A stretch of DNA of 10,063 nt, from positions 1 through 10,063 of the forward strand of contig JAGWVZ010000090.1 of NCBI GenBank assembly GCA_018970625.1, given 5' to 3'. Position 1 is the first letter of the stretch. Each line of letters begins with the position of its first letter. The translations under genes were made by a program, and so were the position numbers. The stretch is from Myxococcales bacterium. GTDB taxonomy: Bacteria > Myxococcota > Bradymonadia > REDH01. Shown piece after piece: positions 1-6,708 of this stretch. The notes beneath the pieces are model-generated. The model had not been told where the DNA came from, did not search any database, and saw nothing but the letters and a program-made list of their open reading frames with translations.

Positions 1-429
1 GCCGGTTTTCTTGCTCCGGGGGCCTACACGCTCGACCTGTACTCCTACTCGGTTTACACCGATGTGCCCTACACCATCGCGACGCGGCAGTTACCCCTGG
101 TGCCGGTCAACCCGCTGCCTCTGTCGGCTGGTGCCTCGCTGACGGGTACTCTTGATTCCAGCTCGCCGCGCAACAGCGCTGGATTGATGGCCGCGTTCAT
201 GTCCGTGCAGGCTGGTCAGGTGGGTAGCCTGGACCTGTTCCTGAACTCCACCGACCCCAACGCCAGCGTCACCGTCTTCGATGATCTCGGGAACTATGTG
301 ACCAGCGGGTATGGGTATGGCGGGTCGACGTCTCCGGCGACCACGATCATGGTCTCGCCAAGTCGACAATACATGGTGGTGCTGACGTCGGCGGTGGCTG
401 GAACCACCTGGTCAGTCAGCCTCCGTTAG
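1..429 (+). CDS. C-terminal part of a secreted protein with PPC-like beta domains (5' end outside window)
   Basis: The frame is open from the first base, so the gene starts upstream; 142 residues are visible, ending in TAG at 427-429. The visible part looks like the end of one beta-sandwich domain (APGAYTLDLYSYS, about residues 6-18, the usual last-strand signature of pre-peptidase C-terminal domains). A second similar module of about 100 residues follows, starting at SAGASLTGTLDS and ending WSVSLR. There are no Cys, no membrane segment and no catalytic motif in this part. PPC domains are usually found at the C-terminus of secreted peptidases and other exoenzymes, where they assist secretion or substrate binding; the catalytic part, if any, lies off the window. 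An in-frame GTG at 64 is an internal codon, not a start. The next gene also ends in PPC-like domains, so both products are probably extracellular. Domain assignment is by eye and the function is unknown. Confidence 0.75.
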   Translation, partial: AGFLAPGAYTLDLYSYSVYTDVPYTIATRQLPLVPVNPLPLSAGASLTGTLDSSSPRNSAGLMAAFMSVQAGQVGSLDLFLNSTDPNASVTVFDDLGNYVTSGYGYGGSTSPATTIMVSPSRQYMVVLTSAVAGTTWSVSLR

Positions 430-463
430 AGAACCAGCTTGCGCTGAAAAGGCAGCCTGTCGT

Positions 464-494
464 CCTTCCACTCCCGTTGTGTCATGATGGAAGG
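464..494. other. Inverted repeat in the 430-634 gap
   Basis: CCTTCCA (464-470) and TGGAAGG (488-494) are perfect 7-bp arms around a 17-nt loop, 34 bases after the stop of the upstream gene. No T tract follows. It could be a factor-dependent terminator structure for the PPC gene or an operator; the long loop makes it weak. Confidence 0.3.
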
Positions 495-544
495 GGTCAC
501 GTCGTATCCGGGGAACGGGCACGCACACATCACAAGACAGAAAT

Positions 545-559
545 GTGCACGTTATGCAC
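545..559. promoter_or_regulatory. Small inverted repeat upstream of the Cys-rich lipoprotein gene
   Basis: GTGCA-CGTTA-TGCAC is a perfect 5-bp inverted repeat, 75 bp before the ATG at 635. The pentamer GCACG occurs at 519-523, 547-551 and 556-560 in this gap. It may be a protein-binding site, but such short arms arise often by chance. I see no convincing -35/-10 pair in 430-634. Confidence 0.2.
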
Positions 560-634
560 GCCTCTGTCGACGTAAGTGACCAACTTTGCTAGCGTCACCA
601 CCATTCGTTTGCACACTTGCATCGGTATCGGCCC

Positions 635-3600
635 ATGCGTCTTTCTCTCTCCTGCGTTGCTTATCTCTTTGTGCTGACCGCCTATGTTGCCTGCGGAACG
701 GCACCTCAGCCTGATGAAGGCGTTGTCGATGCTTCGGCAGACGCCACAGCTGATGGTTCAGGCGGTGATGTGGTCGCTGATGTCGGTGTTGATGACACGC
801 TCGGGCTTGATGGTGACAATGAGGTGAGCAGTGATACCGATCCACTGCAGGACGCAGTTCAGCCATCCGACACGACGGACGCGTCAGATAACGACGCGGA
901 CGACGACTCTCCCGACTTCTCGGAATGCGGGGAAATCGAGTGCGTTATTGGCGTCCCAAGCTGTAACGGGAGCCTCCTTTTCAACTGCGAAGTGCTCTCC
1001 AACGGATGTCCGGGTCTGGTGCTCGTTCAAGACTGCGGCGCTGATGGACTGGTGTGTACCGCGGTGGAAGGCGTGAGCACCTGCGCCACAGAGCCAGCCT
1101 GCGACGACGGAGTCTTCAACGGCACCGAGACCGACCTGGACTGCGGTGGTGAATGCGATCCTTGTCGTGACGGCCGACAGTGTGAAGAGCCCGGCGACTG
1201 CATCTCGAACTCCTGCGTAGCCGGCATTTGTACGGCCCCATCATGTACCGATGGGCAGATCAACGGCGTCGAGACCGATGTGGACTGTGGTGGTGCAGTG
1301 TGTGCACCTTGTGCCGACGACTCGTCCTGCGCCGAAGCGATCGACTGTGTAAGTGGCGTGTGCGAAAGCGGATTTTGTTCTCCGGCAAACTGCTCCGACA
1401 CGGTGAGCAATGGCAATGAGACCGGTACCGACTGCGGTGGTGACTGCCCTGGTTGCCCTGCCGAGTCCCCCTGTCTGGACGCTGACGACTGCCTGTCGCT
1501 GCAGTGTACTGACGGCCTCTGTCGCGAGCCATCCTGCGAAGATGGCCTGCAAAATCAGGATGAGTCCGATGTGGACTGCGGCGGCACGCGTTGTGCCGCA
1601 TGTCCTCCGGGCGCCGTATGTTCTGTTGCCCGTGATTGCACGTCGTCCATCTGCACGGACGGTACCTGCATTGCCGCCACATGCGGAGACGGTGTCGTCA
1701 ATAGCTCGGCCGAGGAGTGCGACGGTGGTGGTGAAACCATCACCTGCGATGCCAACTGCACCGCTCGCGCCTGTGGCGATGGCACCATCAACGCCACCGC
1801 CGGAGAGACCTGCGACGGCGGCGGTCCATCCGCGACCTGCGATTCCGATTGCACTGCGGCCTCGTGTGGCGACGGCTTCATCAATCTGCTCGCCGGCGAA
1901 GAGTGTGACGACCGTGGTGAGTCGATTGCCTGTAACGCGAATTGTACGCCCGCCCGTTGCGGCGACTCTGTCGTGAACACGATTCGCGGCGAAGTTTGCG
2001 ACACGGGCAGCGCCTCGGTCAGCTGTGACGCCGACTGTACAGCTCCGCTGTGTGGTGATGGTGTTGTCAACGCCGCCCGCGGAGAAGCCTGCGATGCCGG
2101 GCGCGAGTCGGCCACCTGCGATGCCGACTGCACACCCGCTACCTGCGGTGACCGCGTCATTAACGCGACAGCCGGTGAGACCTGCGACACCGGAACGCCC
2201 ACCGCCGAATGCACCGCCGTGTGTCAGGCGCCCCGTTGTGGCGACGGCATTGTGCAGGCCGATCGAGGCGAGCAATGCGACACGAGTGGCCCCTCGGCAA
2301 CCTGCACTGCCGCGTGCCGCGCCCAGACACTTTGCGGAAATGGTGTTCGCGACGCCGGCGAAGCCTGCGATACCGGCGGTGAGAGCCCGACCTGTAACGC
2401 CGATTGCTCAGCCGTCCGTTGTGGCGATAACATCGTCAACTTTACCGCCGGCGAAACCTGCGACGCTGCAACGCTCCCCACCGCTACCTGCGATGCCAAT
2501 TGTACGACCGCCTTCTGCGGCGACGGCCAGTTGAATGCGGTCGCCGGGGAACTCTGCGACGATGCAAACACGTCCTTCGGAGACTGCTGTTCCACCACCT
2601 GTCGACCGCAGCTCTGTGAGACAGAGTCCAACAACCTCACCACGACCGCGAATGCACTGGCCGTCGATACCACGGTGTTCGGACGCATCACCGCCGGAGA
2701 GTTCGACTTCTTTCGCATTACCGTGCCTGCCAATACGGGGCTCCGCATCGTCACCGGCGGTTCTACCATCGACACATGCACCAATGCGACCGATACCATT
2801 ATTCGTCTGCTCAACTCGGCTGGCACAGAGCTGGCTCGCGACGACGACGACGCCGACACCGGACTATGCTCGCTCATCAGCCCCGAACGCGACACCGGCG
2901 CCTACAATCTCTCTGCAGGAACCTATTACATCGAGGTGCGAGGGTTCAGCAGCACCGTCGCCTATGAGTATTCGCTGCGCTGGAGTGTTGCACAGTCCTG
3001 CGGCAACGCCATCATTGAGCCGGGTGAAACCTGCGACGGTGGATCGGACTGTGGCACCAACTGCCGCCGTCTGGCTGTTTGCGGAAATGGATTCATTGAT
3101 ACCGGCGAGTCTTGCGACGACGCCAATACCGCCAACGGGGACGGGTGCGGTGCGACCTGCGCCGTGGAAAATGTGCAGGATGAAGGCGAAGGCTTCAACG
3201 ACAGCAGCTTTGTGGCAAGCCTGCTCACACCATTCTCACTCACCGCGCGCGTATTCGTGGCTGGTGCCCTCTCCACCACAACCGACCGCGACTACCTCCC
3301 CATCACCATTCCCGCCGAGGGTGTCTATCGCTTTGAGGCGGCACACGAACTCAATGGCAGCTGCCCCACGAACAGCACCTTTTCAGGGCCGACGCTCAGC
3401 GTTCGCTCAACCAGTGACGTTGCGCTCGTCTCCTCAACATCGGGCGGACCAGACCGCTGTCCCGGCCTGACCGTGTGGCTGCCTGCAGGCTCCTACTACC
3501 TGCGTTATGGAACGTCTTCTGACACGGCGACACTGGCAGCCGTGGTACCCTACTACCGTATCTCCATGGAGCGCATTCAAGCCCGTGGCGCCGAATCCGA

Positions 3601-4015
3601 ACCAAACGACAGCATCATCACGGCAGACCCTGTCACAATCCCGGGATTCCTGACTGGTTTCCGCACGGGCGCCGACATCGACTACTACCGAATCGAACTC
3701 ACCCGCGTCTCCAGTCTCTTCGCCGAGGTCATCGAAGGCGATGCCTCGTATGGCTGCTCGGCCAGCAACATCGATCCGCGCATCTTCATCTACAACGCGG
3801 CCGGCACCGAACTCGACGTTGATGACGACGCGGGACGGGGTCTCTGTTCGGCTCTCAATGGGGTGGGCACCACGCAGACTGAGGCGCCTGCGCTCAGCGC
3901 ACTTCCCCCCGGCGTTTACTACCTCGCCGTGCGCGAGTCGGCGTTTGTTGAAATTACCGACCCTGCCGCGACGTTCAACTATCGGCTCGTCGTGTTCACA
4001 CGCTCGCCCTACTGA
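635..4015 (+). CDS. Large Cys-rich surface lipoprotein with two disulfide-repeat families and three PPC-like domains
   Basis: The product has 1126 residues and 98 Cys. Residues 1-19 are a signal peptide (hydrophobic CVAYLFVLTAYVA) with a probable lipid-attachment Cys20. A linker rich in Asp/Ala/Ser/Thr runs to about 97, and an 8-Cys module spans 98-150. Four 48-49-residue repeats with the core ETDxDCGGxC, 8 Cys each, span 156-349. Ten repeats of about 31 residues (CGDGxxN...GExCD...CDAxC, 4 Cys each, one more in the last) span 350-660. PPC-like domains lie at about 661-786, 846-977 and 985-1126, with two further 4-Cys repeats at 789-845. The short repeats match the Myxococcus cysteine-rich/DUF4215 type. 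The ATG at 635 is preferred over the TTG at 617 because it puts a normal n-region before the hydrophobic core; no strong Shine-Dalgarno is visible for either. No catalytic domain is recognisable. It is probably an outer-membrane-anchored, disulfide-stiffened stalk or adhesive protein, but that role is inferred from architecture only. Confidence 0.85.
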   Translation: MRLSLSCVAYLFVLTAYVACGTAPQPDEGVVDASADATADGSGGDVVADVGVDDTLGLDGDNEVSSDTDPLQDAVQPSDTTDASDNDADDDSPDFSECGEIECVIGVPSCNGSLLFNCEVLSNGCPGLVLVQDCGADGLVCTAVEGVSTCATEPACDDGVFNGTETDLDCGGECDPCRDGRQCEEPGDCISNSCVAGICTAPSCTDGQINGVETDVDCGGAVCAPCADDSSCAEAIDCVSGVCESGFCSPANCSDTVSNGNETGTDCGGDCPGCPAESPCLDADDCLSLQCTDGLCREPSCEDGLQNQDESDVDCGGTRCAACPPGAVCSVARDCTSSICTDGTCIAATCGDGVVNSSAEECDGGGETITCDANCTARACGDGTINATAGETCDGGGPSATCDSDCTAASCGDGFINLLAGEECDDRGESIACNANCTPARCGDSVVNTIRGEVCDTGSASVSCDADCTAPLCGDGVVNAARGEACDAGRESATCDADCTPATCGDRVINATAGETCDTGTPTAECTAVCQAPRCGDGIVQADRGEQCDTSGPSATCTAACRAQTLCGNGVRDAGEACDTGGESPTCNADCSAVRCGDNIVNFTAGETCDAATLPTATCDANCTTAFCGDGQLNAVAGELCDDANTSFGDCCSTTCRPQLCETESNNLTTTANALAVDTTVFGRITAGEFDFFRITVPANTGLRIVTGGSTIDTCTNATDTIIRLLNSAGTELARDDDDADTGLCSLISPERDTGAYNLSAGTYYIEVRGFSSTVAYEYSLRWSVAQSCGNAIIEPGETCDGGSDCGTNCRRLAVCGNGFIDTGESCDDANTANGDGCGATCAVENVQDEGEGFNDSSFVASLLTPFSLTARVFVAGALSTTTDRDYLPITIPAEGVYRFEAAHELNGSCPTNSTFSGPTLSVRSTSDVALVSSTSGGPDRCPGLTVWLPAGSYYLRYGTSSDTATLAAVVPYYRISMERIQARGAESEPNDSIITADPVTIPGFLTGFRTGADIDYYRIELTRVSSLFAEVIEGDASYGCSASNIDPRIFIYNAAGTELDVDDDAGRGLCSALNGVGTTQTEAPALSALPPGVYYLAVRESAFVEITDPAATFNYRLVVFTRSPY
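1100..1681 (+). repeat. Four tandem coding repeats (about 145 bp), ETDxDCGG type
   Basis: Repeats begin at Cys156, 204, 253 and 301 (bases 1100, 1244, 1391, 1535), 48-49 residues apart. Each has 8 Cys with spacing C-x13-C-x3/4-C-x2-C-x5-C-x5-C-x4-C-x4-C. The even number suggests each repeat closes its own disulfides. Copies differ freely at synonymous positions (TGC/TGT, GGC/GGT), so they are not a recent duplication. Confidence 0.85.
1682..2614 (+). repeat. Ten tandem coding repeats (about 93 bp), CGDGxxN-GExCD type
   Basis: Repeats begin at Cys350, 380, 411, 442, 473, 504, 535, 567, 596 and 628, mostly 31 residues apart. Spacing is C-x11/12-C-x8-C-x3-C-x4 up to the next copy, with small variants in the eighth to tenth. 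The core is CGDGxxN...GExCD...CDAxC. Two more copies sit separately at residues 789-845, between PPC-like domains. The regularity of this stretch produces long open frames in the other five frames, which are not genes. Confidence 0.85.
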
Positions 4016-4016
4016 G

Positions 4017-4040
4017 GCCTTGCTTCAAACGGAGCAGGGC
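4017..4040 (+). terminator. Hairpin directly after the lipoprotein stop codon
   Basis: GCCTTGCTTC (4017-4026), loop AAAC, and GGAGCAGGGC (4031-4040) form a continuous 10-bp stem including two G-U pairs. It starts one base after the TGA. No U tract follows, so it is not a classic intrinsic terminator; it may be a U-less terminator or protect the 3' end of the mRNA. Confidence 0.5.
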
Positions 4041-4049
4041 AGGGCGGCA

Positions 4050-4144
4050 CTCCGATTCACCACCGCTCTGAAAACCAACCGCGACACTCCGATTCACCGC
4101 CGCGCTGAACTCACCGCCGCGCTCCGATTCACCGCCGCCCTGAA
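4050..4144. repeat. Three direct copies of a 23-bp element with a TTCA-N9-TGAA core, upstream of glpK
   Basis: Copies lie at 4050-4072, 4087-4109 and 4122-4144, identical at 21 of 23 positions, with starts 37 and 35 bp apart. Each begins CTCCGATTCACC and contains the short inverted repeat TTCA...TGAA (4056-4072, 4093-4109, 4128-4144), always with a 9-nt spacer. A partial copy of the middle part, TCACCGCCGCG, sits at 4111-4121. Copy 2 is out of frame with copies 1 and 3, which argues against a coding repeat. The array lies 118 bp before the glpK ATG and just after the lipoprotein hairpin, so it could be an operator array for glpK or a minor intergenic repeat. The rest of 4016-4261 shows no gene; a 10-bp palindrome ACGTCGACGT is at 4214-4223. 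I see no convincing promoter there. Confidence 0.6.
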
Positions 4145-4249
4145 ATCAAGCTTTGGTACTCCTCTCTCGCCGGCACTCGTTGCGCGTGCAAACCTTCGCG
4201 GCGTTCTGATAAGACGTCGACGTTCGCTCGTTACGCCTGACCACCCGCC

Positions 4250-4253
4250 GTGA
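4250..4253 (+). promoter_or_regulatory. Weak ribosome binding site for glpK
   Basis: GTGA at 4250-4253 lies 8 nt before the ATG at 4262. The same context (CCCGCCG then TGAGT) precedes the serine hydrolase start at 6802. This favours reading the GTG at 4250 as part of the ribosome binding site rather than as the start codon. Confidence 0.4.
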
Positions 4254-4261
4254 GTGCCATC

Positions 4262-5740
4262 ATGTCCGATCTGTTACTCGCCATCGACCAGGGAACCACC
4301 GGCTCTACCGCTATTTTGCTCGACCGAAAGCTGCAGGTCGTTGGGCAGGCCAATCAGGAATACCCGCAAATCTACCCACAGCCGGGACACGTCGAGCATG
4401 ACCCCGAAGCCATCTGGTCGTCCGTAGGTGTCGCCATACAAAACGCATTGGCGAAAGCAGGTGTCGACGCGTCGCGCATCGGTGCCATCGGCATCACCAA
4501 CCAGCGCGAAACCACCGTCCTGTGGGACCGACAAACCGGAAAGCCCGTCTATAACGCCATCGTCTGGCAGTGCCGCCGCACCGCCGAGGATTGCCGACGC
4601 CTGCGCGAAGCCGGTTGGGAGAAGCTCGTGCGGGAACGTACGGGGCTGGTACTTGACCCTTACTTCTCGGGTACGAAAATTCGCTGGATTCTCGACCACG
4701 TCGACGGCACACGCGAGGCCGCCCGCAGCGGAAAACTCGCATTCGGAACCATCGACACCTTCCTGACCTGGCGACTGACCGGCGGCGCCGCACACGTCAC
4801 CGACGTCTCGAATGCGTCACGTACACTGCTCATGAATCTGCATACGGGCGCATGGGACCCGGAAATGCTGCAGATATTTGGCGTTCCCGACGCCCTGCTC
4901 CCCGAAATTGTCGCCAATAACCAGAATGTTGGGGTCACAAAAGGCGTCGGCTTTCTGCCCGACGGAATTCCAGTTTGCGGCATGGCGGGCGACCAGCAAT
5001 CCGCGCTCTTTGGGCAGGCCTGCTTCGAGACCGGAATGGCCAAATGCACCTACGGTACTGGCGCGTTTCTTCTCATGAATACGGGCACTTCGCCCGTGCC
5101 GAGCACCCACGGCCTGCTGTCTACCGCCGCATGGAAAATCAACGATTCCATCGTGTATGCGCTGGAGGGCAGCGCATTTATTGCTGGCGCAGCCGTGCAG
5201 TGGCTTCGTGACGGTCTCGGCTTTTTTCAGAGCTCGGCCGAAATTGAATCCCTCGCCTCCACCGTCGACGATACGGGTGGCGTGGTATTTGTGCCGGCCC
5301 TGACGGGTCTGGGCGCTCCGCACTGGAACGCCGAGGCACGCGGCGTACTGTGGGGCCTTACGCGAGGCACAAACCGCGCGCACATCGCCCGCGCCGTGCT
5401 CGAAGGCATCGCCTTTCAGAACCGGGATATTCTGGACGCCATGGAGCGCGATCTGGGGCGCCGCCTGACCATGCTCCGCGTAGATGGTGGCGCAGCAGCC
5501 AATAACCTGCTCATGCAATTTCAGGCTGACCTGCTCGACGTTCCCATTAGCCGTCCCGCCTTGCTCGAAACCACCGCGCTCGGAGCCGCGCTCTTTGCGG
5601 GTCTGGGGGCGGGATGGTTCACCGATACCAACGACATTGCTGCCGCATGGCGGGAGCAACGACGCTTTATGCCCGCCATGTCCTCTGCTGTGCGCGGAGC
5701 ACACCTCGACCGCTGGCGCGAAGGTCTGCGCCGCGTCTGA
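4262..5740 (+). CDS. glpK: Glycerol kinase
   Basis: Transfers phosphate from ATP to glycerol, giving sn-glycerol 3-phosphate for lipid synthesis or glycolysis; it is cytoplasmic. The 492 residues match the usual length of about 500. Family signatures run in order: IDQGTTGST (8-16, phosphate loop), NQRETT (80-85), YNAIVWQCRRT (97-107), DPYFSGTKIRW (132-142), GMAGDQQSALFGQ (240-252), YGTGAFLL (264-271), GLGAPHWN (349-356) and VDGGAAANN (407-415). By comparison with the E. coli enzyme, the glycerol-binding residues Arg82, Glu83, Trp102, Tyr134, the catalytic Asp244 and Phe269 are all present. The ATG at 4262 gives the normal family N-terminus; the GTG at 4250 would add four residues. No glpF, glpD or regulator gene is adjacent. 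The Arg of the E. coli fructose-1,6-bisphosphate site and the His of the PTS-phosphorylated loop of Gram-positive enzymes both appear absent. The gene converges on tesB with 52 bp between stop codons. Confidence 0.97.
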   Translation: MSDLLLAIDQGTTGSTAILLDRKLQVVGQANQEYPQIYPQPGHVEHDPEAIWSSVGVAIQNALAKAGVDASRIGAIGITNQRETTVLWDRQTGKPVYNAIVWQCRRTAEDCRRLREAGWEKLVRERTGLVLDPYFSGTKIRWILDHVDGTREAARSGKLAFGTIDTFLTWRLTGGAAHVTDVSNASRTLLMNLHTGAWDPEMLQIFGVPDALLPEIVANNQNVGVTKGVGFLPDGIPVCGMAGDQQSALFGQACFETGMAKCTYGTGAFLLMNTGTSPVPSTHGLLSTAAWKINDSIVYALEGSAFIAGAAVQWLRDGLGFFQSSAEIESLASTVDDTGGVVFVPALTGLGAPHWNAEARGVLWGLTRGTNRAHIARAVLEGIAFQNRDILDAMERDLGRRLTMLRVDGGAAANNLLMQFQADLLDVPISRPALLETTALGAALFAGLGAGWFTDTNDIAAAWREQRRFMPAMSSAVRGAHLDRWREGLRRV

Positions 5741-5743
5741 ATT

Positions 5744-5803
5744 GGGAGTTTCCGGATAATGGTGAATTCCAACTCCCCGTAAATACCGGCAATTATCCGG
5801 GGA
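5744..5803. terminator. Interleaved inverted repeats between convergent glpK and tesB; candidate bidirectional terminator
   Basis: GGGAGTT (5744-5750) pairs with AACTCCC (5771-5777), 7 bp. CCGGATAAT (5752-5760) pairs with ATTATCCGG (5792-5800), 9 bp, extendable by two G-T pairs and one A-T pair to 5749/5803. The arms alternate (A, B, A', B'), so the two stems are either alternatives or form a pseudoknot. The right arm contains the tesB stop codon (TAA at 5795-5793 on the minus strand). No long T tract is present on either side. The position between convergent genes suits a two-way terminator. Confidence 0.5.
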
Positions 5804-6668
5804 CCACCGCACGCTGCCGCATCAGGCCTTCCTGAGCGGTCGACGCCACCAGTTTTCCGTCCTGCGAGAAAATGCTGCCGCGCACCAGTCCGCGCGAACC
5901 GCATGCCGCCGGACTGTCGATCACATACAACAGCCACTCATCGATTCGGAACGGACGATGAAACCACATCACGTGGTCCAGGCTGGCGACCTGCATCCCC
6001 GGTGAAAGCCAGTTAATGCCGTGCGGCTGCAGCGCTGTCGTCAGAAAAGAATAATCCGACACATATGCAGCCATATATCGGTGAACCTGCAAATCATCGG
6101 GCAGTCGGTCGGTCGTGCGCAACCAGTACATACGACGCGGCGGCTGTGGTGTCGGCGAAATCGGGTCGTCAAGCGGGTCGATCGTACGCAGCTCAAACGG
6201 GCCCTGCACCAGCGCTCGCTCACGCATCCCCGGCGGCAACCGATGCGCCTGCTCCATCAACACCTCAATATCCGTCCGCAGTGTCTCGGGCGCCGGCGCG
6301 TCTGGCATCACGTCCTGATGCTCAAAGCCTTCCTCGCTCACCGCAAACGACGCTGACATAAAGAAAATCGCCTTGCCATTCTGAATGGCAACCACTCGCC
6401 GGGTCGTAAACGATGAGCCATCCCGAATCCGCTCCACCTCATACACAATCGGCAATTTCACATTACCCGGAAGCAGAAAATACGCGTGCAGCGAGTGCAC
6501 CAGCCGGTCGGCCGGCACCGTCTGAACCGCCGCCGACAACGCCTGCCCCAACACCTGTCCACCGAACACGGTACCCCAGCCCAGGTCCTGACTCTGTCCC
6601 CGAAACAGATTGATCTCAATACGCTCCAGCGACAACAAACCAACCAGATGACTCAGTACCGGATTCAT
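5793..6668 (-). CDS. tesB: Acyl-CoA thioesterase II (TesB type, double hotdog)
   Basis: Hydrolyses acyl-CoA to free fatty acid and CoA, acting in the cytoplasm on mainly medium- and long-chain substrates. The 291 residues match E. coli TesB (about 286) along the whole length. Conserved stretches include LFRGQSQDLG (21-30), FGGQVLGQAL (35-44), LVHSLHAYFL (56-65), RRVVAIQNGK (90-99), GFEHQ (114-118), DDLQVHRYMAAYVSD (191-205), LQPHGI (213-218), DHVMWFHRPF (231-240) and TAQEGLMR (277-284). By alignment by eye, the catalytic triad Asp204/Thr228/Gln278 of E. coli corresponds to Asp205, Ser229 and Gln279, so Thr is replaced by Ser. The ATG at 6668 gives the family N-terminus (MNPVLSHLVGLLSLE) and has a good Shine-Dalgarno; an in-frame start at 6737 would add 23 Arg-rich residues with no counterpart. 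It is transcribed divergently from the serine hydrolase gene. Confidence 0.96.
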   Translation of the reverse strand: MNPVLSHLVGLLSLERIEINLFRGQSQDLGWGTVFGGQVLGQALSAAVQTVPADRLVHSLHAYFLLPGNVKLPIVYEVERIRDGSSFTTRRVVAIQNGKAIFFMSASFAVSEEGFEHQDVMPDAPAPETLRTDIEVLMEQAHRLPPGMRERALVQGPFELRTIDPLDDPISPTPQPPRRMYWLRTTDRLPDDLQVHRYMAAYVSDYSFLTTALQPHGINWLSPGMQVASLDHVMWFHRPFRIDEWLLYVIDSPAACGSRGLVRGSIFSQDGKLVASTAQEGLMRQRAVVPG

Positions 6669-6673
6669 GAACA

Positions 6674-6678
6674 CTCCT
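6674..6678 (-). promoter_or_regulatory. Ribosome binding site of tesB
   Basis: On the minus strand AGGAG lies 5 nt before the ATG at 6668. It is the strongest Shine-Dalgarno in the window and decides the start against the in-frame ATG at 6737. Confidence 0.75.
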
Positions 6679-6708
6679 GTCGTTACAAGGCTCGCCCGAC
6701 GGCTTTGC

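Noticed and set aside
617..634. TTG start adding six residues to the large lipoprotein
   Set aside because: ATG at 635 gives a more usual signal peptide; no ribosome binding site favours the TTG.
1241..2275. Long minus-strand open frame (344 codons) opposite the Cys-rich repeats
   Set aside because: It is a by-product of the periodic, GC-rich repeat. The plus-strand frame has a signal peptide and conserved Cys pattern; the minus-strand protein is a low-complexity Ala/Gly/Thr/Val/Arg string.
1682..2614. Recent tandem expansion of the 93-bp repeats
   Set aside because: Copies differ widely at synonymous and linker positions, so they look old rather than freshly duplicated.
4050..4144. Possible small CRISPR array
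   Set aside because: Units are only 23 bp with 12-14 bp intervals, no cas gene is present, and the intervals are too short for spacers.
3741..4253. Plus-strand open frame running from inside the lipoprotein gene to the glpK start, overlapping GTGA at 4250
   Set aside because: Its first half is a shadow of the lipoprotein frame. The rest is Arg/Thr/Ala-rich with no recognisable domain, and the repeat copies in it are not all in the same frame.
4817..5812. Minus-strand open frame (331 codons) opposite glpK
   Set aside because: It lies antisense to a clear, full-length glycerol kinase, resembles no known family, and runs into the tesB end.
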